Notes under the pieces: model-generated | What the model was told of the DNA's origin: nothing | The model's database searches: none | What the model saw: the letters and a program-made list of their open reading frames with translations, nothing else | Translations under genes and position numbers: made by a program | Shown: positions 46,173 through 54,322 of the stretch, in pieces | Position numbering within the stretch: position 1 is the stretch's first letter | Layout: the number at the start of each line of letters is the position of its first letter | Assembly: GCF_000092025.1 (NCBI RefSeq) | Contig: NC_003062.2 | Location: 680,001 to 744,000, forward strand | DNA: 64,000 nt | Direction of reading: 5' to 3' | Source: Agrobacterium fabrum str. C58 | GTDB taxonomy: Bacteria > Pseudomonadota > Alphaproteobacteria > Rhizobiales > Rhizobiaceae

Positions 46173-47417
46173 ATGGAATTGCGTGACACCGTATTGCGCC
46201 AGCTAAAAAACCGCCGCGAAGGCTTCAGCCTGGAGCAGCCGTTCTACACGGACCCGGATTATTTCAAGCTGGATATGGAGACGATCTGGTATCGCGACTG
46301 GCTGTTCGTCGGCCATGATTGCGAGGTGCCCAAGTCCGGCAACTACATGACCGTTCAGGTCGGCGCATACTCGGTCGTCATCGTTCGCGGACGCGACGGG
46401 CAGATCCGCGCCCTGCAAAATTCCTGCCGCCATCGCGGTTCGCGCGTCTGCAGCGCGCAGAAGGGCCAGGCCGCCCGTCTCGTCTGTCCCTATCACCAGT
46501 GGACCTATGATCTGGATGGCAAGCTGCTGTTCGCACGCCATATGGGCGAGGAATTCGACAAGGCGGAATTTGGCCTGAAGCCGGTCGCCTGCGAGACCGT
46601 TGCCGGTTACGTCTTCATCTGCCTTGCCGACCAGCCCGCCGATTTCGCGCCGATGCGCGCCGAGGTCGAAAGCTACATGGCCCCGCACCGCATCTGGGAA
46701 GCCAAGGTCGCGCATGAAAGCACCATCATCGAAAAGGGCAACTGGAAGCTCGTCTGGGAAAACAACCGCGAGTGCTACCATTGCGCCGCCAACCACCCCG
46801 AACTCTGCCGCACCTATCCCGAAAACCCGAGCGTGACGGGAACGGATGGCGGCGCGAGCGATCCCGAGATCGGCGGTCACTGGGCGCGCTGCGAGGCGGC
46901 CGGCCTGCCGAGCCGCTTCAAGATCGATCCGAAGGGCCAGTTCCGTGTTGCCCGGATGCCGCTGATCGGCGAGGCGGAAAGCTACACCATGTCGGGCAAA
47001 CGCGCCGTGCGCCGGCCGCTGTCGGAGGATGTCAGCATCAGCCATATCGGCGCGCTGCTTCTGTTCCACTACCCGACGACCTGGAACCATTTCCTCGGCG
47101 ACCACACTATTTCTTTCCGGGTGCTGCCGCTCAACGCCAACGAGACCATGGTCACCACCAAATGGCTGGTGCACAAGGATGCCGTCGAAGGCGTGGATTA
47201 CGATCTCGAAGACCTCACCCACGTCTGGAACGAGACCAACGACCAGGACCGTCGCATCGTCGAGGAAAATGCCTTCGGCATTCGCTCGCCGGCCTATCAG
47301 CCCGGTCCCTATTCCATGGAAGACGAAGGTGGCGTGATGCAGTTCGTCAACTGGTATTCCGATTTCATGGTCGATCGCCTCTCCGGCGACAAGGCCCGGC
47401 TCTCGGCCGTAGCGTGA
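46173..47417 (+). CDS. gbcA: Rieske non-heme iron oxygenase alpha subunit, GbcA-like
   Basis: The 414-aa protein from ATG 46173 (GAGGA about 9 nt before) begins MELRDTVLRQLKNRREGFSL, as GbcA-type demethylases do. The Rieske [2Fe-2S] site is Cys85-x-His87 and Cys105-x2-His108. The mononuclear iron site has His203 and His208 in CYHCAANHPE. GbcA with GbcB oxidatively demethylates glycine betaine to dimethylglycine; related stachydrine and carnitine-family oxygenases are close, so substrate is inferred. The reductase gene follows after 7 bp. Confidence 0.82.
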   Translation: MELRDTVLRQLKNRREGFSLEQPFYTDPDYFKLDMETIWYRDWLFVGHDCEVPKSGNYMTVQVGAYSVVIVRGRDGQIRALQNSCRHRGSRVCSAQKGQAARLVCPYHQWTYDLDGKLLFARHMGEEFDKAEFGLKPVACETVAGYVFICLADQPADFAPMRAEVESYMAPHRIWEAKVAHESTIIEKGNWKLVWENNRECYHCAANHPELCRTYPENPSVTGTDGGASDPEIGGHWARCEAAGLPSRFKIDPKGQFRVARMPLIGEAESYTMSGKRAVRRPLSEDVSISHIGALLLFHYPTTWNHFLGDHTISFRVLPLNANETMVTTKWLVHKDAVEGVDYDLEDLTHVWNETNDQDRRIVEENAFGIRSPAYQPGPYSMEDEGGVMQFVNWYSDFMVDRLSGDKARLSAVA

Positions 47418-47424
47418 TGCGAAG

Positions 47425-48507
47425 ATGAATATGGTTGTGACCTACAAGCACATAGACGAGATGAAGCCGTGGAGCGACAAGCTCCAGCTGCTGGAATGCA
47501 TTTCAGTGACGCCCGAGACATCGGACGTGATGACCTTCCTGTTCCGCTCCGAGGACCAGAACTGGTTCCGTTATCTGCCGGGCCAGTTCGTCACGCTGGA
47601 ATTGCCCGTGGGTTCGGAGCCGATTTACCGCACCTACACACTGTCCTCCAGCCCGTCGCGGCCCTATGCGCTGTCGGTCACGGTCAAGGCGCAGGCCACC
47701 AGCATCGGCACGCGCTGGATGTTCGATAATCTGAAGCCCGGCATGAAAGTCCGGGCGCTCGGACCGCTCGGCGACTTCTCCTACGTCAAACATCCCGGCG
47801 ACAAATATCTGTTCATCTCGGCAGGCTCCGGCGTCACGCCGATGATGTCGATGGTGCGCGACATGAGCGACCGCGCGCCGCAGAGCGACATCACCTTCAT
47901 CAACTGTTCACGCACCCCCGGCGATATCGTCTTCCGTCACGAGCTGGAATATCTCGCCCGTTTCATGCCTAACCTGTCGCTCGGCTTCATTGTCGAGAAA
48001 TGCGGTCGTACCGATCTCTGGTCCGGACTGAGGGGCATGGTCGACAAGGCCAAGATCGCGCTGCTCGCGCATGATTTCATGGATCGCACCGTCTTCTGTT
48101 GCGGTCCGGAGCCGTTCATGGCCGCCGTCCGCTCCATGCTCGACGCATCCGGCTTCGATATGAGCCGCTATCATCAGGAAAGCTTTGCGCCGGCCGCTCC
48201 GGTCAGCGTGGGTGAAACAGTTCTCACCGGTGCCGACGGCGAAGCGTTGTCCATGGTGGGCTTCACTCTTTCTGGAAAAGAGCTGCCCTGCCAGCCAGGC
48301 CAGACGGTTCTGATGACGGCGCGTGCTGCCGGCGTCCGCATCGGCGCCGCCTGCGAATCCGGTATCTGCGGCACCTGCCGGGTGCTGAAGCTTTCCGGCG
48401 AGGTGGAGATGAACCACAATGGCGGCATTCTCGATGAGGAAATCGAGGAAGGCTATATTCTTGCCTGCTGCTCACGGCCATTGACCGACATCAAGGTGGA
48501 GGCGTGA
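47425..48507 (+). CDS. gbcB: Ferredoxin-NAD(P)H reductase partner, GbcB-like
   Basis: The 360-aa reductase feeds electrons to the upstream Rieske oxygenase. Order of domains: FAD-binding barrel with YRTYTLSSSPS, NAD-binding domain with ISAGSGVTPMMSM and FCCGPEPFM, and a C-terminal plant-type [2Fe-2S] ferredoxin with CESGICGTC and a final Cys in LACCSRP. This fused layout is the GbcB/hybrid-cluster-reductase type. The two genes are 7 bp apart and form one operon. A stem-loop overlaps the stop. Confidence 0.85.
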   Translation: MNMVVTYKHIDEMKPWSDKLQLLECISVTPETSDVMTFLFRSEDQNWFRYLPGQFVTLELPVGSEPIYRTYTLSSSPSRPYALSVTVKAQATSIGTRWMFDNLKPGMKVRALGPLGDFSYVKHPGDKYLFISAGSGVTPMMSMVRDMSDRAPQSDITFINCSRTPGDIVFRHELEYLARFMPNLSLGFIVEKCGRTDLWSGLRGMVDKAKIALLAHDFMDRTVFCCGPEPFMAAVRSMLDASGFDMSRYHQESFAPAAPVSVGETVLTGADGEALSMVGFTLSGKELPCQPGQTVLMTARAAGVRIGAACESGICGTCRVLKLSGEVEMNHNGGILDEEIEEGYILACCSRPLTDIKVEA

Positions 48508-48535
48508 CGTCCAACGGCGTCACGTTCTAATTTTC
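48503..48535 (+). terminator. Possible terminator after gbcB
   Basis: CGTGACG (48503-48509, over the TGA stop) pairs with CGTCACG (48518-48524) across 8 nt and is followed by TTCTAATTTT. The U-tract is broken, so strength is uncertain. Confidence 0.5.
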
Positions 48536-48554
48536 CTTCGCCGAATAGCTGTCT

Positions 48555-48579
48555 GGAACTAAATTTTAGCAAACTCGTT
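48555..48579 (+). promoter_or_regulatory. EcfG-type general stress promoter upstream of a BA14K gene
   Basis: GGAAC (48555-48559), 16 bp, CGTT (48576-48579) matches the alphaproteobacterial EcfG (sigma-EcfG) consensus GGAAC-N16/17-CGTT. It lies about 100 bp before ATG 48682 on the same strand. The motif is direct; control by the PhyR/NepR/EcfG system is inference. Confidence 0.6.
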
Positions 48580-48681
48580 TGCACGTCATCGAATTCTTTT
48601 CGGGCGAGGGGCTGCCCTGACCTCCGACAAGAGCACGGTGAAAGGCGCTGTTAAAGGCGTCAGAGCAAATGGAGGAAGATC

Positions 48682-49143
48682 ATGCTGAATTTCCGGACAA
48701 CGAGTGTCGCTACAGCGATTATCGTGTTCTTCACTAGCTTCACGCCATCTCAGGCGTTTCAAGCGCCGGTGCCTATCACCAAGCCGGCGGTAGCGACCGA
48801 AAACGTCGTGCCTGTACAATACCGCGAGTGGGATCGCCGCCGCAATTGGGATGGTCGTCACATGCGTCGTCCGCCCCCGCACCGCGACGGCTTTTACAAC
48901 GGCCACCGCGGCTACCGTGACCGTCGCGCGGGTTACCGTTATCACAACGGTTACTGGTTCCCGCTTGCCGCTTTTGCCACCGGCGCCATCATCGGCGGTG
49001 CCATGCAGCAGCCGCGTCCAGCCTATGGCGGCAGCCATGTTTCCTGGTGTCAGAACCGCTGGCGTTCGTATCGCGCCTATGACAACACCTATCAGCCGAA
49101 CAGCGGTCCGCGTCGCATCTGCGTCTCGCCCTACAGCCGCTAA
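48682..49143 (+). CDS. BA14K-family secreted protein (first of a tandem pair)
   Basis: The 153-aa protein has a signal peptide (residues 1-25, ending TPSQAFQ). The middle is Arg/Tyr/Gly/His-rich, with a short hydrophobic segment [16 protein letters not shown] at about 92-107. A C-terminal BA14K motif follows: WCQNRWRSYRAYDNTYQP...CVSPY. BA14K proteins were described from Brucella as immunoreactive, lectin-like proteins. GGAGG precedes the ATG, and a stress promoter match lies upstream. The Cys pair in the last 40 residues may form a disulphide. Confidence 0.85.
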   Translation: MLNFRTTSVATAIIVFFTSFTPSQAFQAPVPITKPAVATENVVPVQYREWDRRRNWDGRHMRRPPPHRDGFYNGHRGYRDRRAGYRYHNGYWFPLAAFATGAIIGGAMQQPRPAYGGSHVSWCQNRWRSYRAYDNTYQPNSGPRRICVSPYSR

Positions 49144-49153
49144 CAGTAATTTT

Positions 49154-49187
49154 GAAAGCCCGGATTTCGATCCGGGCTTTCGTTTTC
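49154..49187 (+). terminator. Terminator with UUCG loop after the first BA14K gene
   Basis: GAAAGCCCGGAT (49154-49165) pairs perfectly with ATCCGGGCTTTC (49170-49181) around a TTCG tetraloop and is followed by GTTTTCC. A 12-bp stem closed by a UUCG loop is unusually stable. Confidence 0.85.
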
Positions 49188-49365
49188 CAGCTGCCGGATC
49201 GGGTAAACGAAGCGTGATGGGATTGTTAATGCTGGGTTCAGGCGAAAACGCCTAGCCTGCAACCTGGAATGTCCAGCCAGACTGAAAAACTGGCCGAATG
49301 AGAAGAAAAAAGTGTTATTATTCACGGAGAACGGCCTGTTGACCGTCGTGAATGGAGGAAGTCAG

Positions 49366-49890
49366 ATGAAAAGCTATATCAAGAATATCATGGCTGTCGG
49401 TCTTTCTGCGATCGTGGTTGCGGGAGCGATTGTTCCGGCAGAAGCCGCAATGCCATTGCCGGCCGCGCCGAAGAGTGTTGAGACCGCAGGCAATGATGCC
49501 AGCAACAATGTCGTGAATGTTCAATACTGGCGCGACCGCGGTGGTCGTGGCGACTGGGGCGACCGTCGCGGCTGGTATGGCGGCCATCGCGGTTATCGTG
49601 ATTACCGCCCGGGCTATCGTCATCATGACGGCTACTGGTTCCCGCTCGCAGCCTTTGCGACGGGTGCGATCATCGGTGGCGCTCTCTCGCAGCCACGTGA
49701 AGTCTATCGCCCGGTTCCGGAATATCGTCCGCGTCCCGTGTATCGCGAATACCGCCCAGTCCGCCGTGGGGGTATGAGCCAGGCGCATGTGAACTGGTGC
49801 TATGGCCGCTATCGTTCCTACGATGCCTATAGCAACACGTTCCAACCTTATAACGGCCCGCGCCAGCAGTGCTATTCGCCATACGGCTGA
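49366..49890 (+). CDS. BA14K-family secreted protein (second of a tandem pair)
   Basis: ATG 49366 (174 aa) follows GGAGGA; the frame is open from 49312 but the upstream part is untranslated-looking. A signal peptide covers residues 1-27 (IVPAEAAM). A Gly/Arg/Tyr-rich middle holds [16 protein letters not shown], shared almost residue for residue with the gene upstream, then a YRP-rich insert and the BA14K block [22 protein letters not shown]...CYSPYG. It is a paralogue that arose by duplication, with an extra proline/tyrosine repeat. It has its own terminator. Confidence 0.87.
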   Translation: MKSYIKNIMAVGLSAIVVAGAIVPAEAAMPLPAAPKSVETAGNDASNNVVNVQYWRDRGGRGDWGDRRGWYGGHRGYRDYRPGYRHHDGYWFPLAAFATGAIIGGALSQPREVYRPVPEYRPRPVYREYRPVRRGGMSQAHVNWCYGRYRSYDAYSNTFQPYNGPRQQCYSPYG

Positions 49891-49917
49891 TAGACATAAC
49901 AGGCTGAGATCGACAGA

Positions 49918-49946
49918 GCCGTCCGGTCACCACCGGACGGCTTTTT
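49918..49946. terminator. Bidirectional terminator between BA14K and the CorA/ZntB gene
   Basis: GCCGTCCGGT (49918-49927) pairs with ACCGGACGGC (49932-49941) around CACC, followed by TTTTT (49942-49946). It lies between convergent genes, so it may serve both. Confidence 0.88.
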
Positions 49947-49950
49947 GCTG

Positions 49951-50946
49951 TCACAAGATACGCGCGCGCTTCAGCACGAACCAGGCAAGCGCTACCGAAA
50001 TCACGATGAAGATGCTGGCTGCCATGGTGCCGCCAGTGCCGACGGTGAACGGCAACTCATCCGTATTCATGCCGAAGAAACCGGTCACCAGCGATGGCGG
50101 CAGCAGGAATGCCGTCATCAGCGACAGGATATAAAGGTGCCGGTTGGTTTCGGACGAGAGTTTGGAATCGATTTCTTCATGCAGCAGCCTTGCGCGCTCC
50201 TGCAGCGCATAGACGTCGTGATCGACGGCTTCGAGCCGTCCCATCAGGCGCGAAGCGACATCCTCGAAACCGTCAGGCATCTCGTCGTCATCGGCGGCCG
50301 ATGCACGCCGCATCAGGGTGAGTACGGTGCGCAAGTGCCGGTGCAGGCGCACGACAGTGCGGCGTAGCGGTGCAAGGCGGCGCCGCTCGTCGCGGTTTTC
50401 GCTGTCATAAACCATATCCTCGATGGCATTGAGTTCTTCCGTCGTCTCCATCACCAGATTGATGAGCGAGCGCTGGAATTCAGCAACGAGACCTTCGAAG
50501 ACATGCGATGGCGTGAGGTAGCGGTTGGAATTCTTGTCGACTGCCGCCTTCAGCCGGTCCACCGAATGCAGCGGCTGCAGGCGGGTGGTGATGATGAAGC
50601 GGTCGCCCACCGCAAAATGCAGCCAGCCGAAATCGCGCGTTTCCTTGTCGAATTCCCGCTGGAAATCGACCAGCGTGCCGTAGAGCGATTTTTCATCGAC
50701 CACGATGGAAGGATGCGTCTCATGGGTGGTGAGGCTTGCCCGCGCCGCCGGATCGAGGCCGACGATTGTTTCGAGGAAGCCGGCAACCCGCTGGTCGGCG
50801 AGATTGAGATGCAGCCAGTAGAACCCCTCATATCCTGCCATGTCCTCGAAACCAGCATCGGGCGCCAGCCGGCGGCACGGGGCTGTGCCCGGATGAAAAT
50901 GATAGGCCCAGACAAGGCCGGGAATGGTGGGCGTTATGAGATCCAT
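49951..50946 (-). CDS. CorA/ZntB-family divalent cation transporter
   Basis: ATG 50946 (331 aa) is preferred to the open frame from 51039. The long N-terminal soluble domain (about 1-270) is followed by two membrane segments near the C terminus, with the FGMNTDELPF motif after the first. GMN is diagnostic of the CorA superfamily; the following sequence resembles the ZntB branch, which moves Zn2+. It is a second CorA-type protein in this window, distinct from the one at 30.7 kb. Confidence 0.83.
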   Translation of the reverse strand: MDLITPTIPGLVWAYHFHPGTAPCRRLAPDAGFEDMAGYEGFYWLHLNLADQRVAGFLETIVGLDPAARASLTTHETHPSIVVDEKSLYGTLVDFQREFDKETRDFGWLHFAVGDRFIITTRLQPLHSVDRLKAAVDKNSNRYLTPSHVFEGLVAEFQRSLINLVMETTEELNAIEDMVYDSENRDERRRLAPLRRTVVRLHRHLRTVLTLMRRASAADDDEMPDGFEDVASRLMGRLEAVDHDVYALQERARLLHEEIDSKLSSETNRHLYILSLMTAFLLPPSLVTGFFGMNTDELPFTVGTGGTMAASIFIVISVALAWFVLKRARIL

Positions 50947-51085
50947 CGTGGCAGTCCTGACCGGCGGGATGGGAGGAGGGGAGGCGTCCGTCGTTCCGCA
51001 GCGGCGAGGCGCATGTCTGCGCATGCTGAGCAAATTCACATGACAGTTTTATAACAAACCTGTCGAAATCGTGGGAATTTTCAAA

Positions 51086-51101
51086 TTGACGTTTACGTAA
51101 A
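51086..51101. promoter_or_regulatory. Inverted ACGT repeat upstream of the acyl-CoA dehydrogenase
   Basis: TTGACGTTTACGTAAA contains two ACGT cores 2 bp apart (51089-51092 and 51095-51098) in a near-perfect palindrome. It lies about 55 bp before the ATG at 51156. It resembles operators of MerR-type LiuR regulators of branched-chain amino-acid and acyl-CoA genes, as I recall them. Confidence 0.45.
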
Positions 51102-51155
51102 AATCATTTAGCCCGAGGGCATTAGCAAGATGCAAGAGCTTCGGGAGGAGGCAGC

Positions 51156-52940
51156 ATGTATAGCGCGCCGGTGGATGATATCGCCTTTACACTCAAGCAT
51201 GTGGCGGGTCTTGAAGACGCGCTCTCACAGGGTGTGCTGGGAGACCTGAGCGAAGATCTCGTTGATGCCATTCTTGAGGAAGCCGGCCGTTTCGCCACCG
51301 GAGAGGTAGCCCCGCTCGCCGATATTGGCGACCGTCAGGGCGCGAAGCTCGCAGACGGCAAGGTCACGACGCCGGATGGCTGGGCCGATCTTTACCGCCG
51401 CTGGGCGGAAGCGGGCTGGAACAGCCTGACCGCGCCCGAAGAATTCGGCGGCCAGAACCTGCCGCACATGCTGAATGTCGCGGCACTCGAAATGTGGAAT
51501 TCCGGCTCCATGGCCTTTGCGCTGGCGCCGACGCTCACCATGGGCGCGGTGGAAGCCATCGTTACCCACGGCAGCAATGATCTGAAGCGCATCTATCTGC
51601 CGAAACTCGTATCCGGCGAGTGGACCGGCACCATGAACCTCACCGAACCCCATGCGGGATCGGACCTGGGCGTGTTGAAGACCCGGGCGGAGCGTAATGG
51701 TGACGGCACCTACCGCATCTTCGGCCAGAAGATTTTCATCACCTGGGGCGAACACGACGCGGCGGATAATATCATCCACCTCGTTCTCGCCCGTCTGCCG
51801 GATGCGCCGACCGGTACGCGCGGCATCTCGCTGTTCCTGGTGCCGAAATTCCTGCCCGATGAAAACGGCGCACCGGGCAGCCGCAACGACCTGTTCTGCC
51901 ATTCGCTGGAGCACAAGCTCGGCATTCACGGCTCACCCACCTGCACGATGATCTTCGGCGACGGCAAATTCGGTGACGAAAAGGGCGCTCTCGGCTGGCT
52001 GATCGGCGAGGAAAACAAGGGCCTCGCCTGCATGTTCACCATGATGAACAACGCCCGCCTTGCGGTCGGCATGCAGGGCGTGGCGATCTGCGAAGCGGCG
52101 ACCCAGAAGGCGATCGAATACGCGAAAGAGCGCACGCAGGGCAAGGCGCCCGGCTGGCAGGGTTCCGGCATGAGCCCGATCATCGAACATCCTGACATCG
52201 CCAGGACGCTTCTGACCATGAAGGCGCTGACGCAAGGATCGCGGGCGATTTCCTTCAGCTGCGCCCATGCCATCGACATGGCGCATGCGACCGAAGACGC
52301 CTCCCAGCGCGCTCACTGGCAGGAACGAGCTGCCCTTTTGACACCGATTGCCAAATCCTTCTCCACCGATGCCGGTGTCGATGTCGCCTCCATGGGCATT
52401 CAGGTGCATGGCGGCATGGGCTTCATCGAGGAGACAGGTGCTGCGCGTTATCTGCGCGATGCCCGTATCGCGCCGATCTACGAGGGTACCAACGGCATTC
52501 AGGCCATCGATCTGGTGCTGCGCAAGCTGCCGCTCTCCGAGGGCGCGCAGGTGCGCGGTTTCATCGCTGAGCTGCGTGAGATTGCCGCCCGGACGGCCGC
52601 GTCTAACCGCGATGATCTTGGCGAGACCGCCCGTTATCTTGAAGCCAGCCTCAACGATCTGGAAACGACGACCGACTGGTTGCTCTCCCGCATCAAGGCG
52701 GGCGAAACCGAAACCGCGCTTGCTGGTGCCACGGCCTATCAGCGGCTCTTCGGTCTGGCGCTCACCGGTGCCTATCTCGCCAAGGGCGCATTGGTCTCCG
52801 TCGATGATGGCCGGAGCGGGCATCGCGCAGCACTTTGCCGGTTCACGGCGGAAAACCTGCTGGCGGAAACGGCGGCGCTGAAGGATCGCGTTATATCAGG
52901 GGCGGCAAGCCTTGCCGCCGCCCGCACCCTGTTGGCTTGA
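51156..52940 (+). CDS. Acyl-CoA dehydrogenase
   Basis: The 594-aa flavoenzyme introduces the 2,3 double bond in acyl-CoAs. Family marks are NLTEPHAGSDLG (FAD/substrate loop), HGSPTCTM, and HGGMGFIEETGAARYLRDARI-type C-terminal segment with YEGTNGIQAIDL, which carries the catalytic Glu. The C-terminal extension beyond residue 460 makes it longer than a basic ACAD and similar to the DmdC/long form. GGAGGAGG precedes the ATG. The enoyl-CoA hydratase gene follows after 10 bp, so this is a two-gene beta-oxidation unit. Confidence 0.9.
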   Translation: MYSAPVDDIAFTLKHVAGLEDALSQGVLGDLSEDLVDAILEEAGRFATGEVAPLADIGDRQGAKLADGKVTTPDGWADLYRRWAEAGWNSLTAPEEFGGQNLPHMLNVAALEMWNSGSMAFALAPTLTMGAVEAIVTHGSNDLKRIYLPKLVSGEWTGTMNLTEPHAGSDLGVLKTRAERNGDGTYRIFGQKIFITWGEHDAADNIIHLVLARLPDAPTGTRGISLFLVPKFLPDENGAPGSRNDLFCHSLEHKLGIHGSPTCTMIFGDGKFGDEKGALGWLIGEENKGLACMFTMMNNARLAVGMQGVAICEAATQKAIEYAKERTQGKAPGWQGSGMSPIIEHPDIARTLLTMKALTQGSRAISFSCAHAIDMAHATEDASQRAHWQERAALLTPIAKSFSTDAGVDVASMGIQVHGGMGFIEETGAARYLRDARIAPIYEGTNGIQAIDLVLRKLPLSEGAQVRGFIAELREIAARTAASNRDDLGETARYLEASLNDLETTTDWLLSRIKAGETETALAGATAYQRLFGLALTGAYLAKGALVSVDDGRSGHRAALCRFTAENLLAETAALKDRVISGAASLAAARTLLA

Positions 52941-52950
52941 GGAGTTTCAG

Positions 52951-53709
52951 ATGTCGGACGATCATATTCTTGTTGAGCCGGTTGGTCATGCGCCTGAGGT
53001 TGTGACCATCCGCTTCAACCGGCCGGAGAAGAAAAATGCCATCACCGATGCCATGTATCTGCGCATGGCCGAAGCCCTGCATGCCGCCAATGCGAACACC
53101 GAAATTCGGGTGGTCGCATTTCTCGGCACGGAAGGCTGCTTTTCCGCCGGTAATGACATGGCCGATTTCCTCGCCTTCGCCATGTCGGGCGGCAAGGGCA
53201 AGCTTGCGGCACTCGAATTTCTGAAAGCGCTCGTCGCCTTCGAAAAGCCGCTGGTTTCGGGCGTGGACGGGCTCGCCATCGGCATCGGCACGACGCTGAA
53301 CCTGCATTGTGACCTGACGGTCGCCTCCAGCCGCAGCCTGTTCAAGACGCCCTTCGTGGATCTGGCACTGGTGCCGGAAGCGGCCTCCAGCCTGCTTGTG
53401 CCAAAACTCATTGGCCATCAGCGCGCCTTTGCGCTGCTTGCCATGGGCGAGGGTTTTTCCGCTGAACAGGCGATGCAGGCCGGGCTGATCTGGAAGGTTG
53501 TCGCTCCGGAACACGTAGAAACCGAAACGCTGGCGCTCGCCACCCGCCTTGCCGCCAAACCGCAGCAGGCGCTGAAGATCGCGCGTGATCTGGTTCGCGG
53601 TAACCCGCAGGACATACTTGCCCGCATCGAAGAGGAAGGCCGCCACTTCATCGCGCAGCTGCAGAGTGCGGAAGCCCGCGCTGCCTTCGAAGCCTTCATG
53701 CGCCGTTAA
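52951..53709 (+). CDS. Enoyl-CoA hydratase/isomerase (crotonase family)
   Basis: ATG 52951 (252 aa) has GAGGAG a few bases upstream and sits 10 bp after the dehydrogenase. FNRPEKKNAI starts the domain. GCFSAGNDMADF supplies one oxyanion-hole backbone segment, and GVDGLAIGIGTT the second. The Glu at about residue 134 in FVDLALVPEAASS is a plausible catalytic acid. It should hydrate enoyl-CoA made by the upstream enzyme; specificity is unknown. Confidence 0.89.
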   Translation: MSDDHILVEPVGHAPEVVTIRFNRPEKKNAITDAMYLRMAEALHAANANTEIRVVAFLGTEGCFSAGNDMADFLAFAMSGGKGKLAALEFLKALVAFEKPLVSGVDGLAIGIGTTLNLHCDLTVASSRSLFKTPFVDLALVPEAASSLLVPKLIGHQRAFALLAMGEGFSAEQAMQAGLIWKVVAPEHVETETLALATRLAAKPQQALKIARDLVRGNPQDILARIEEEGRHFIAQLQSAEARAAFEAFMRR

Positions 53710-53799
53710 GCGTTCCAGCAGGAAATAGTTGCGGTTAAGTGCCGGGCAATACGCGCTGTGTTAAATCATGCACCGTCCACCCTTTGGAAGGCCACCCGC

Positions 53800-54114
53800 A
53801 TGCGTCAATTCGGTTTTGCCCTGTTCGTCCTCATCTCCGTCACGACTGTAACACAGGCAGCAGCGATCACGCCCTTGCCGGCTACGGGTAACGACGTCAT
53901 TCTGGCGCAGTCTTCGGACGAGGACAGCCCGAACTTTTATTCCCGCAATAATCGCGACCGCCAGCGCCGCGCCCAATTTATCTGCGTCATCACCCCGCCG
54001 GACAGCGCCAATCGCCGTCGTCCTTATATCTGCCCGCTGGAGCGCGGGCGAGTCGGTGGCTCCTGCCGCTGCTCGGGTGTGGTCGGCAGCGGCACTGTCG
54101 ATACGGCCTGGTAA
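53800..54114 (+). CDS. Small secreted protein of unknown function
   Basis: The 104-aa protein has a signal peptide (residues 1-20, ending VTQAAA). The mature part is short, basic and hydrophilic, with Asp/Ser/Asn-rich stretch and then four Cys residues: ICVI..., YICPL and SCRCS. The Cys pattern suggests disulphides or a metal site in the periplasm. No family is recognised. ATG 53800 is used. A RIME-like element follows 26 bp later. Confidence 0.7.
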   Translation: MRQFGFALFVLISVTTVTQAAAITPLPATGNDVILAQSSDEDSPNFYSRNNRDRQRRAQFICVITPPDSANRRRPYICPLERGRVGGSCRCSGVVGSGTVDTAW

Positions 54115-54139
54115 GAACTTTCAGGCGTCCCCCCGCTTT

Positions 54140-54251
54140 CATTCCTGTGCTTGCCACAGGAATCCAGCCAGCCCAAGTCCTTGGGCTGAAAAGATTTCCT
54201 CTCGCCGCGCAGACACGCGTCGACTGGATTCCCGTGACAAGCACAGGAATG
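54140..54251. repeat. RIME-like palindromic intergenic element
   Basis: The arms CATTCCTGTGCTTG and CAAGCACAGGAATG are exact complements at the ends, and inner segments GGAATCCAG and CTGGATTCC also pair. The core has CAGCCCAAGTCCTTGGGCTG and GCGCAGACACGCGTCGAC. Its outer arms are the same sequence as those at 22.5 kb, but the core is inverted. Confidence 0.85.
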
Positions 54252-54322
54252 AGGGCCTTTGGGCTTGCGGGCCTATGAACCGTTGCGTCAGCTTCGCGTG
54301 AACGACCCAGCGTCCAGACTGC

